Positions 47,396-57,785 of a DNA stretch of 64,000 nt are shown in pieces. The stretch's first letter is position 1, and each line of letters begins with the position of its first letter. The translations under genes were made by a program, and so were the position numbers. The stretch is from positions 19,931,200-19,995,199 of the forward strand of contig OY754329.1 of NCBI GenBank assembly GCA_963573305.1, in the 5' to 3' direction. This DNA is from Pyrrhosoma nymphula (lineage: Eukaryota; Arthropoda; Insecta; Odonata; Coenagrionidae). Below the pieces are notes generated by a model. It saw nothing but the letters and a program-made list of their open reading frames with translations. It did not search any database and was not told the origin of the DNA.

Positions 47396-47911
47396 CGAGG
47401 TGTGATAGAAAAATAATGGGGATTTTATTTTTTCTTAAAGAATATTTATTTATTAATCAATATCAATTTTTCCAATCTTGGAAGCACTTCTGGAACTCAC
47501 TTTTCGGTATAGAGTTCAACTCCTTCAGCGATTCTGTTTTTATCTCATCAATGGTGGCAATGGGTCGTCCTTTCATGGTTCTCTTCAGCCTCGGGAATAG
47601 AAAGAAGTCACAGGGGGTCATGCCGAGCGAATATGGTGGCTGAGGCAAAATTACGGTTTGTTTATCACCAAAAAATAACAAATAAGCAGTGAGGTGTGAA
47701 CAGGAGCATTATCGTGGTGCAATTTCCATGAGTTGTTTTGCCACAATTCTGGGCATTTTTGTCGGATTGCGTCACTCAAACGGCGCTTAACTTCCAGGTA
47801 GTATTCCGTATTGACCGTACTACCGTATGGTAGGAACTCGGAATTATTGAAAATCGGAACTATAAAGCCTGCGAAATTTAAAAATTCACATTATTTTTTT
47901 ATCACACCTCA
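47396..47911 (-). mobile_element. Internally deleted mariner element
   Basis: TA duplications at 47394-47395 and 47912-47913; TIRs CGAGGTGTGATAGAAAAATA and its partner TATTTTTTTATCACACCTCA. The minus strand encodes FLPYGSTVNTEYYLEVKRRL, WQNNSWKLHHDNAPVHTSLL (second catalytic Asp), then, after a one-base frameshift, PPYSLGMTPCDFFLFPRLKR (third catalytic Asp in PCDF) and KSEFQKCFQDWKN. At 516 bp it lacks the N-terminal DNA-binding half of a 1.3-kb mariner. Non-autonomous. Confidence 0.85.
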
Positions 47912-48998
47912 TATAGCATAGTTTGTGTTGTCTTAGATTAGTGCTATTTTCATTTTTGTCTTTTCATGTTTTTATCTAATTTTAATTATTAACTGATAAT
48001 TGCTCATCAGTATCTGTCAACTGTCTTACGACTTAGGTCAGTGGAAGTGTTGCTATGTATCAGTAAATGCATCTAAATATTTATTACGCTGTGAGCTAAT
48101 GCAGGGGCATGTGTCGGGAGGGTGATAACACATAAGCCTTGAAAAAGGGATGAGAGAAATGGAATTGGAAGAGGGAAAGAACAAAAGTGAACTCCATACG
48201 TACTTGCAGAATGTATTTGTGTCTTGCACTATTTTTGTTATTATCAGTAATGGTGCCCGAAAAGAAGGAATTTTTGCACCCACATATCAGTTTGGCCAAG
48301 TATCTGTTTTATGTATTTTATTCATTATATCAGTTCTACAAATTTAGTGGGGGATTAAAATGATATCCTCAGCGCCACCCTGAATCATCCTCACTTGATC
48401 AGAATGTTTCAAGTAATCTTAGTGTAGTGTGTAGCCTACGAGTTTATAAAGACTTCCAACCTAGTCCTTCAGCTGTATCAGGATAGACATGGGTGTCCAG
48501 TTTCATAGGTTTAAGAGAGTTCTAGTGTTTCATAAACTTAGTAGGCCCCAGGCAGCTCAGCTCTCTTTCCCAGAACTTTCCCCCAACAGCAACATGAAAG
48601 GGAGAAAAAGGTATGAGGGACTGGAATGAGACTTATTGTTAGTGCTCTGCCAATAGCATTTTCAGGAATGGTTGGAGATAACCCCACTGTGGAGTGTATA
48701 AGAGTCAGGCCTGTCTAAGGAGCTATGTATCAGTTAGTGGAACTGAGTTTATTCAAAGATGGATGAAGAGTCTTGGACCGTATCAGTGAGGAATCTGCAT
48801 ATTGGGACAAGTGTAGGGCTGCATACCAAGTTTAAATGATAGAGAACATCTTTGACAAATAGGGGGTAAAGATTTTTATCCCTCATTTTGTTGTGTCCAG
48901 AAATTTATACCAGTCTTACCAGATGAATTTTTTTCCTTCACTACTTAAAATTTCCTAGTGTCTCAGTTCACCACCTAACTAAAGTAATTTGAAGGCTA

Positions 48999-49018
48999 GG
49001 GGGGGGGGGGGGGGGGGG
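48999..49018 (+). repeat. Poly-G run (20)
   Basis: Uninterrupted G homopolymer in the Ack intron; exact length uncertain. Confidence 0.85.
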
Positions 49019-49440
49019 ACAATCATATAGGTACTAGGAGCCAGGTGGAAATTCAAAAAGGTTTTTGTGACTATATGGTTAAATATTGAATATGAATGCA
49101 CTTTCTTGACAAAAACATTGTAGGGAATGATAGCCATGGAGATCACTTCCATTTTGTCAGTGGTGCTGGGTGATATCAGTTGGCATTGAATGCCATATTG
49201 GTCTTATTTGTTCACTTAGTAATGCACTAAACATAATTCGAGCTACACCAAAACGGTAAAAGAACAGTGCCATTAACTGGTAGCTTGGGAACATTTTTTT
49301 CACCCTAGCAAGGTCTTATTTTGGTGGACACTTAGTTTTCCTGGCCTAACTTCTAATGAGGCTTTCTTAAAAAAGATATAAATATTGATTCTTAATTAAA
49401 TTATTTGGTATCATTAATATATACATTTTTTGTTTTGAAT

Positions 49441-50085
49441 TAGTGGTGAGCCGATAACCTTATTTTTCTGATAACCAATACCCGATATTTTTTATCCGAT
49501 CACCCGATATATCTGTAAAACCTAATATGGTAGTAGAGAGTACAATTTTGGGTTGAAAAAAATGTCTGCACAAAAGTTTAAAGCATTTATTTAATGCATA
49601 CGTCAATATGCAACTTTTATGAAAATTAACAATTTCTTCAGAAATATTCTAGGTCACTTCATATTTTTTGCCAAAAAAAAAAAAACAAGTTGCTTTCCCT
49701 TGTTTGGGTTCAGTGCTCCACACACATTGCAAAGTTAACTAGATGCCTTACTGGTGTCATCGTGCTTAATCACAAAATACGTCCACACATCTGACATGTT
49801 GTTACATGGCCGTTAAACCACAAATTCAGCATGTGGCTCGAGTGTTGTGTTACGATTATGTTGTGTTCTCAATATACAGTGCAAACTAGTAGATTCTTTC
49901 AGAAGGTTAACAATGCAATTCACAGTGAGTGTGGTCATGCGGTGATACAAAATATTCAATCCTGAAATATTCTTTTTGTTGAGAGATTCTTGCTCGAGAA
50001 AAAATTATCCAATTCTGCTGATCTGATACCGATAACCGAATATTGGCCAGTTTTTATATCGGAATTGATTATCGGCTCAGCCCTG
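49441..50085 (-). mobile_element. hAT-type element relic with BED finger
   Basis: 8-bp target duplication TTTTGAAT / TTTTAAAT. TIRs TAGTGGTGAGCCGATAA and TTATCGGCTCAGCCCTG. The minus strand from 49797 reads MSDVWTYFVIKHDDTSKASS, stop, LCNVCGALNPNKGKQL: the start of a BED zinc finger (W-x-Y-F, then CxxC) as found at the N-terminus of hAT transposases. The catalytic RNase H part is deleted. Confidence 0.7.
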
Positions 50086-51570
50086 TTTTAAATATTTGAA
50101 GCCAATATTTTTTACCTTTTATAGCATAGTTTAGCTCCCTGAGTGGTTGCCTGGGCCTAAGTGATTCCTGCCTCTAGCAAGTTATGACATGTTTTTTTGC
50201 CAAGAATGTGGCAATTTTGATGAATTATTAATACTCGAATTCTGTTTCAGCTCTTGCACTAACTAATTACTTAAATTAAAATAGACTTTTATGGCCTTTT
50301 GTTCTGTACTATACGTCAAAACAATACTTTTGTGACATATTTCCCTAACATTTTGTGCTGTGTCTGGTAATTTTTGTGCTGCTTCTGTGAAGGATGGTTG
50401 CTAATATAGGTATGTATTTGTGTTTTGTCATAATGTGGCTTTGAAATTTTCTCCAGAAAGTGATGCTCTGAATCATGAATGCTTTTGTCACAATAATAAG
50501 TCATCTATGTGCAGTGTAGGTTTGCTTAGCTTTGGTTCAAATTTAGTATTATTCTATGAGAACATTTTTTATTCATTAAGCCATCACCTTCTTCTATTAG
50601 TCATTGCAATAGTTTGTTACCTATGTTCTATTGTTTTACCTTTTGTCGCTCTTAGAAATTCTATTCTATCTTGATAGTAACTTAGGTAGTTTAAGAGTCT
50701 CTAGCATACATTCAATGATGTATTTTATAAGAAGCACTTGCTTTTACTCTAGTGCTCCAGCAATGCATTACTATTCATTAATAAAATCCAAAATGAGCAG
50801 TCTGCATTTTACCTGTGACTGATCTGACACCTATTCACGCTGAACGTTTCCCAGGAACCCTAAAAACAGTCTGGGGAAGTCTGGATGACTAAAAAATATT
50901 TAGAAATGATTTCTCTAGTATACTATAATCAGTCAAGATCCCTCTATTGAGCAGGCTGCATTGCATCAACCAGTAATTTTTCAGGGAAGGAGTTAACTAT
51001 ACTAAGGGGAAGGGAAGGTTCCTATGAAAGTTGCTAGTGGACGTGGGCAAGGGTAATTTGGATGTTTCTCTGTGGGGGAGGGGAGGGTGAGCAGCTAGGG
51101 TACGGGAGGAGATGGAACCCCTCCTAGTTAAACCTATTTTTTTGGAATTAGGGCCTCTTGATGAATGCATTTCTGCAGTATGGAATATCGACCTCTTTTT
51201 GCGAGTTAAATGTTAAAGGCCTAAAACTTGATGAAGGCTTCCAGGGAGTGATTTAGTTGAAGCAGCAGGGCTTCATGGATATATTCCATGTCAATGTATC
51301 CTCTCTGACAGCAGTTTCACTGACATTGCAGGAGGCATCTTCAGATCTGAAGTCTTAAAGCGACCTGCTGAAATGCTGACAAAACTGTCATCTCAGAAGA
51401 TGAATCAATGTGGGAGACATTGTGGAAACCACACTGCTTCAACTATTGAATTATTAGTGTGTGTTTATTAGTTTTCTTCCCTGCTGTGTATATGCTGTGG
51501 AGAAAATTCTCTGGCCATGATCTCATTTCACGTATGTGTAGTAAGGATTTAATTTTGTCACCGTAGGTTA

Positions 51571-52203
51571 GGGGTCGTGCATAAACTATGTTACTGTTTT
51601 TGGTGATTTTGACAACCGTAGCATTCCCTCCCCCCCCCGGCATTGTAAAGTTGTCTCTACAAATGAATCTTTCAATTCAAAAATATTTCTTTAGGTTTAT
51701 TTTTAGGGATAGGTTGAAATAAGACAAATAAAGTAGCCAAACTAGATATAATAGAACTATCTAATCTCAATTGGAACAAGTAATATTCATTTTTAAATTC
51801 TAAAAATCAACCATGAATCACGGCTCAAGGTGCTGTGCTCATCTACTTCCTTCTCTCCCCTCCCCAAATTTCTGACTGCTGCCTTTAAAAGTGTTGTCAC
51901 GAGGTCGCTATTTAACCTGCGAGAAGGTTAAAGTACAAGCAATTTGATGGTATGAAGACATGCAATATTCTAGAGGTAATGGTTCAGTTACATTCAGTTT
52001 AAGTAGAAGTAACACCCAGTGCGCCCTTTCTCATGCTAAACTCTGTAGAATTGTCGACGTGATGTTGACGAGTAAGAAACGTAAACAGGTGCATTGTAAC
52101 AGCTACGCTATTTTGAGTGAACCCCCCCCTCTCCCTCGTTGCCCGCTGTAGGTTTTTAGGTGACCCCCCCCTAAGCTGGTAACATATTTTATGCACGGCC
52201 CCT
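51571..52203. mobile_element. MITE with GGGGTCGTGCATAAA ends
   Basis: TA-flanked; ends GGGGTCGTGCATAAACTATG and CATATTTTATGCACGGCCCC... inverted. Contains C-runs in CCCTCCCCCCCCCGG and GTGACCCCCCCCTAAGC. A one-ended fragment of the same family starts at 29642. Confidence 0.65.
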
Positions 52204-52477
52204 TATCAGCTGGGGTCTACACATCAGTATTGCCAGCATGGAGCTTTTTACAAGGCTTTACTTTATCTTTACCACTGGGAAAGTTATCGCAAATTAGTGC
52301 AAATATGACTGCATATTGCATTAAAGACATGAATAAGATTTTTTGATGTTTACTATAGTTGAGTACATTTCATAACTTGTTTAATGGGTGATTTAAAAAA
52401 GTTATGAAAAAACTTGGATAGTAAGCAAAAAGACAATTGGGAGTTTTCCAAAAAAAATTCATTTATAGTAGTTAGAA

Positions 52478-52530
52478 AGGTGTTAATTTTTTCCTGCTAT
52501 AGGAAGGTGTTAATTTTTTCCTGCTATGTA
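52478..52530 (+). repeat. Short tandem duplication
   Basis: AGGTGTTAATTTTTTCCTGC followed by TATAGGA and a repeat of the same 24-26 bases. Recent slippage-type duplication in an intron. Confidence 0.75.
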
Positions 52531-53527
52531 TCTTGCTTTTGAGGAACTGTATTTGTGATTAATGAATTTGGACTGAATGTAATTGATGGTTATTTGAGAC
52601 TGTAAACTTGGTCTTGGCTGAAAAAAATATGTACGACATTCATACTCAAGTTTCTTATATCTGGAAAGATCTTTTCTCAGTAACTTTTATTGAAATCTCA
52701 ACCTAATACATATGCAATGTGTTTTTAACTATTTGGGATGCATTGGTATACCACCATCCTTATTTGAAACTGTCACTTTATTATCAGCAGTGCAGTGGTG
52801 GAATTGTTAAGCAGTAGGCTCAGAGGCCCAGAGAGCAGAATAGGTTATTACTTTTGTGGATATTTGAATTTTTTGTGGCATTGAAGACATGGATATTTTG
52901 AGTATCAGGTGTATTAAAGAGGAGGCCGTGTGTGAGTGTTTTTCAGAAATTCTTTCATTCAATTGGAATTACATAATTTGACTGAACAACTCCAGCTTTC
53001 AATTACAATTTTAAAATCTGATTGAAATCACAAATTTTATATGATTGTGAGTCATATTCCAAGGCAAAAAGGTCGCAGTTAGTAGGCTACTTTTTGTCCT
53101 GCCCTAAACAATTTGATTAATGGTAATGTGCTGAGCAAGCATCATTCCTACACGAGTAAATGTGATAAAGGAGGAGGTTTCCTCACAGTGATTCATGGAT
53201 AAGAACTTTAAAAATGAGAACAGTGCCACAAATATCAAACTATGTATTTATTTTTCTCATGATCATAATCAGCAGCAGCTATCAACCCAAATACTGCTTG
53301 CTGCAGCACTCTTCTCCGCTCTCCTATCAGCTAAAAATTTCAATCTCACATATTTCATCACAATGACGTCCTTCATAATATGCTTGGTCCTGGGTCTTCC
53401 TCGATAATTCTCCCCATTTCCACTTCTATTATTGTTCTCTATAGGCTGTTGTGTCAGAAATTGTTCCTTACTATTTGTCTATTCTTCATCTCAATGGTTT
53501 CAGGCTAGACTTTGTGGAAGTTAATTA

Positions 53528-53898
53528 TAAATAATGAAAAAGAAAACTTAGTTTTATTGAACCTATTTATTTCACGATACTACTAGTTTCGATGCAGCAG
53601 CGTCATCTTCAGGAACCTGAAAAAATCTGTCGTAAATCTGAAGATGACACTGCTGCATCGAAACTAGTAGTATGTACAGTGAAATATATTGGTGGAATAA
53701 AACTTACAAAATTAACTTGTTCTAGTGTAACTTTGTGGTATTTTAAATAATTTGACCTTTACGAAACCAATTTTTCATTTAATAACATACACAAACCGGG
53801 TTTCGGGTTTTGTATGTTATTCAATAAAAATGTGGTTTTGTTGTAGTCAAATTGTTTAAAAATAGGAATAAAACTAAGTTTTCTTTATCATTATTTGT
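53528..53898. repeat. Fold-back element family B, nested second copy
   Basis: Outer ends AATGAAAAAGAAAACTTAG (left) and CTAAGTTTTCTTTATCATT (right) are inverted. Inside are two hammerhead-like motifs facing each other (about 53580-53615 minus, 53637-53675 plus), both with stem II and stem I substitutions, then a second short palindrome at 53760-53840. It interrupts an RTE-type LINE relic that continues on both sides. Confidence 0.6.
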
Positions 53899-53929
53899 CT
53901 TTTCTTCTCCTTGAAGTGTTCGATGTACA

Positions 53930-55090
53930 TATTTTCTCCCAAATCTACAGTGGACTTCCTTATTTCTGATTTCCTACATCCATTTGATCTTCATCATTCT
54001 TCTATAGCACTACATTTCCATTGCTTCCAGTCCTCCTTGCCCTGCAACTGTGGTCATTTAGGCTTCACTACCATATTCGCCATTTAAGCTCTGAATACAT
54101 GTTTTAATGAAGTGCTTCATTACTTCCAAGCTTGTGTTTCTGGTTGTGGGTAGACTTCTTCTGATAAAATGCCACCTTTGCTTGGGGTTTTCTCCTCTCA
54201 ATGCCTTTCTTCCGTTATCCATCTTTGGTGACTCTACTTCCCAGATTGGAGAAGTTTTCCACATGCACAAATTTCTCTGTCCAAGTGTGGTGACTCAAGC
54301 TTTTTGGTATTCTTTTCATTATTTTCAAGTTTTTTTCTTCATACTTTTTCTTACTGTTCAGCATTTTTGTCAAATCTTTGTTCACTGCTAAAATTGCTCT
54401 GCCATCAGCATATCTTAAATGTGCTTCTTGTCTCTCCACACCTTTCTATTATTGTTTTTCATTTTTTACTTCATTTTCAAATGTAAATGGTAAAGATAGC
54501 AGGCGATAAAGCTTGTCGTTCTCCTTTCCTCTCTTTTGCTTCCTCTGCATTACCATGACACTTGATCTCTCCTAACTGTTCTTTATACAGCCTTCATAGT
54601 TACTACTCATACCATTGAATGACACTCCATTGTTCTTCAATATATTGAGAATTCTGTTCCAGTCCACATTTTCATAGGTTTCTCTAAGTCGCTGAAACAA
54701 TTGTTTGTCTCTTAGTCTTTTTGAATCCTCTATGATAAGCCTCAGGGCCAAAATAGCTTCTTTCATTACCTTACTATTCCTGACACCAAATTGGTTTTCA
54801 TCCAGGAATTCTTTCATCTTCTATTCCATCCTTCTGTAGTTATTTTGATTGTAATTTTTTATGCTTGTGGAATTAGGTGAATTGTTTTTACGTCTTTGCA
54901 TCTTCTGTTCTTAGTAATAGGGATGACAGAATTATTTTAAAAGTTCATTGGTGTTTGTCAGCTGAATAAATGAATAACAGATTAATAGGTATTGCTAATT
55001 CAGGGTCTGAACTTCTGCATACTTAAGCAACTCCAAGGTAATTTCATCAATTCCTGGAGCCTTGCTCCCTCTCAAGTCCTTTACAGTAGA
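53930..55090 (-). pseudogene. RTE-type LINE RT relic in Ack intron
   Basis: Minus strand in order: SKAPGIDEITLELLKYAE (~55050), NQFGVRNSKVMKEAILALRL (~54780), YENVDWNRILNILKNNGVSF (~54650), LRYADGRAILAVNKDL (the YADD box as YADG, ~54410), VENFSNLGSRVTKDG (~54225). Canonical motif order, disabled by frameshifts. Probably continues at 53400-53520 on the far side of the inserted fold-back. Confidence 0.68.
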
Positions 55091-55361
55091 ATTAAATTAT
55101 GACCTCATCCGTCAGCACAAGTTTGAGTGAAGTCAAAGCACAAAGAGCAAGGAGCCCAAGGAATATTGTGTGATTATGAAGAAGATATTCATTAGCATTG
55201 AATGTCTAAACAGATCTGAGTTTGGAAGGAGGTGGAAGGCGTGAGAGCTAGGTGTAAGGAAGGCACTGCTGACGTTTGCTTAGTTTTTCAAAGTGCAAGA
55301 CCTGGTACATATTTCCATAATTTGTTTTCTCGGGCGTGACTTCATGGAATCGACTTAACAT

Positions 55362-55674
55362 AATGAAAAGTAAAGAAAACTTTGTAATTCCACATCAATA
55401 TTTAATGTACGACCTAGGTTTCGACGTGGCACGTCATTATCTGGTACAATTGCATAGAAAGTAGAGAATAAATAGTCACCCACAAAACGATTTCAAATTT
55501 CCATAATTCCCAAAATCAGACCGTTGTGTTTTTGGGAATTTTGAAATCATTTTGTGTGTGACTATTTATTCTCTACCTTCTATGCAATTGTACCAGATGA
55601 TGACATGCCACGTCAAAACCTAGGTCGTACATTAAATATTTTTGTGGAATTACAAAGTTTTCTTTACTTTTCAT
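55362..55674. repeat. Fold-back element, family E with degenerate hammerhead-like motifs
   Basis: Arms of about 140 bp: TAATGAAAAGTAAAGAAAAC at left, GTTTTCTTTACTTTTCATT at right. Motifs at 55407-55447 (minus) and 55590-55630 (plus) have GTAC/GTAC stem I, GACGT-GCC-ACGTC stem II and palindromic ACCTAGGT stem III followed by C, but read CAGATAA or CAGATGA in place of CUGANGA, and the + copy has lost GAAA. Probably dead ribozymes. Confidence 0.65.
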
Positions 55675-56101
55675 TCTGGTATTTCCACATGATTTTTAGT
55701 CAGTCACCTGAGGTTTCAACATTACCATGTTTTTATAAAGGCATGTAATGTTGCCTTTATAGTGACATGATAGCATTGAAACTGTAGTAGACTTAATAAG
55801 GAATTGGATGGAAACCCAAGTTTTCAATGTTGAAAAATATTCAAATTTCACAGAAATCAGCCTAAATACCTTTGAAGATGATTGCCAATTTCCACCGCTG
55901 CGTGCTGCTGCATGGTCATCCGCTAATATTTTTCTCCTGACCATTAACATTGGATTGTTTTAGGGAAGTGGGGGGGAGTGTGGATTTCACGCTTTCCCCT
56001 ACTCCCGAGCATGCTCTCACGCATGTGTACAAGTACATGCACAAGTGCCCGCTTGGAAATGCATCATGGACTGATAAGTGGGGGGGTGACACCACACACA
56101 G

Positions 56102-56277
56102 GTTATGGTGCACGACCCAGTATTCCGGGCCAGTCGGGTGGAGCTCGTGGTGCTGGCAGTGGGTAACAGTGAAATGAGCGGCGCCAATATCGAGGAGGAA
56201 GTGATATCGGCTCTCGAGGCAACGGGATGGGATGCATTGGCAGCCGCCAGGCACATCAAGCTAGACAGATTGCTAAG
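56102..56277 (+). CDS. Ack: Ack exon: first half of the UBA domain
   Basis: Preceded by accacacacag and followed by CTAAG|gtcagc. The acceptor has a poor pyrimidine tract but the frame is supported by the product: VMVHDPVFRASRVELV, then IEEEVISALEATGWDALAAA and RHIKLDRLLR. This aligns with the TNK2 C-terminal segment VTTEECQAALQCHGW. It enters in phase 0, directly compatible with the large exon 9 kb upstream, and leaves with two bases of an Arg codon. An extra exon in the 9-kb intron is not excluded. Confidence 0.9.
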
Positions 56278-56834
56278 GTCAGCAGTCGACTGGGGGGGTT
56301 GTCTAAAAAGAATGGTGTTTTTTTCTTTTTTCTTTTCATTGTGTCAGTTTACTTGTCTGAAGTGCATGCCTGGGAATGTGATGATGGTGAATTTTCTAAT
56401 TTGAGTAGCTGGGAACTTATTTTAACTTCGTAGTTGTTGAAATTTCATGTGGGCTTGCTGTTGATAAACTCTAAGTTGATTTCCTTGAGGTATACGTGGA
56501 AAGTATTATGTTTGGTGGGAATTGGGCTATCTTGCAACGCCCACAAAATTGGTTCTCATACCCCGAGAGCTTTGGTCAATTCCTATTTTTTTTGTAATCT
56601 CCATGTTTCTCTTGATAGAGCCCAATTAGGTGAAAAATGGCCTAAATTTTGACCCTGAATCAGCTTAATGTCTGCAGTCACTCATGCCCATTTTAGACAA
56701 TCCGGTAGAATAAAGAAATATCACTTTGATTTCTATTGTGTATGTTCAAACCAAACTTCTGGTCAAATCATGGCTATATATTTAAAGAAAGAGCTGCAGA
56801 AGGCATCTCAAGGGCTCACTTCATGGGAGCAATA

Positions 56835-57785
56835 CCATAAAATGGGGTGACTTCGGCCATTTTTGACAGTTTTTTTGTTATTTCTTCGACTGTACTGGCT
56901 CCTTCTGCTGACAAAAATTAAATTGGTAACATGGAAACCTTAGTATTTCAAATCATGTTTAAATTTTTGTAACAAAGCAAACATAACTTATTAAAAAAAT
57001 AATTTACCGCGGCCGAAGTCACCCTATTAGATGGGGTAACTTCGGCCATTACAAATTTTCTTCATGAATTGTCAATAAAATCGTATTTTTATTAAATTTA
57101 TTCTTAGTTTCTTAACTTACCTCTCGCAGATATAAGTTTTATACACCTTGAATTTATAAAAATAAAAAATTAAAATAATTAAGTTATAAAGATTCATTAT
57201 TTGAAATCATTCCGTGTATAAGTTTCCAATGTTTGTTTCATAGTATTTCACCTCTTTTGCAAACAAAATTTTGCTTTCATCATCCATCCATCATCATCCA
57301 ATGCGTGCTGAAGACTATTTTCGTTATAATGCAGGTATGGACGCCCACCGCGGGCTTTCTGGTAGTTCCTGGGCATGGCCGAAGTCACCCCACAGTATTT
57401 TGATTATTACCCTAGAAAGTAATATTATTCCAAGTTAAATCTGAAAAAATTAACTAGACTTACATTCAGATAGTCAACAGCATAATGAAATAATAAGGCA
57501 ATTTTCATTTACCTGATGTTATTGATGATAATCCTAGGCTGAGGTTTATACAGCTTCTCAATAGAACACACAAATTTCGTCTGACCCTCCGAGTACGATG
57601 GTATCGTAAGAACTGAGTAAAGTAAGTGTGGACTGCTTGTAATCTCCTCCAACAATGTTAGACAAGTCGAGAACGAAATGCTGGTTCGTACATTTTAATG
57701 CATTGTGTTACAAAGTTTCAATTTGTGAAGCGGTGCGCTCGTGGCCGAAGTCACCCAATATGGCTGAAGTCACCCCATTCTACGG
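56835..57785. mobile_element. 951-bp TIR element with reiterated GGCCGAAGTCACC sites
   Basis: Ends CCATAAAATGGGGTGACTTC and CTGAAGTCACCCCATTCTACGG are inverted with TA on both sides. The motif GGCCGAAGTCACC or its complement recurs at about 57008, 57043, 57374, 57743 and 57767 besides the left end. No ORF. Lies in the last Ack intron. Confidence 0.65.

Larger units (their letters stand above)
47914..56101 (+). other. Ack 9-kb intron, filled with transposon relics
   Basis: Between the tail exon and the UBA exon: hAT relic, MITE, fold-backs and RTE LINE listed separately. No further exon recognised; the flanking exon phases (0/0) do not require one. Confidence 0.5.

Noticed and set aside
55950..56260. 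Alternative frame GYGARPSIPGQSGGARGAGS through the Ack UBA exon
   Set aside because: It stops before the UBA; the VMVHDPVFRAS frame continues into a convincing UBA and has the right phases.
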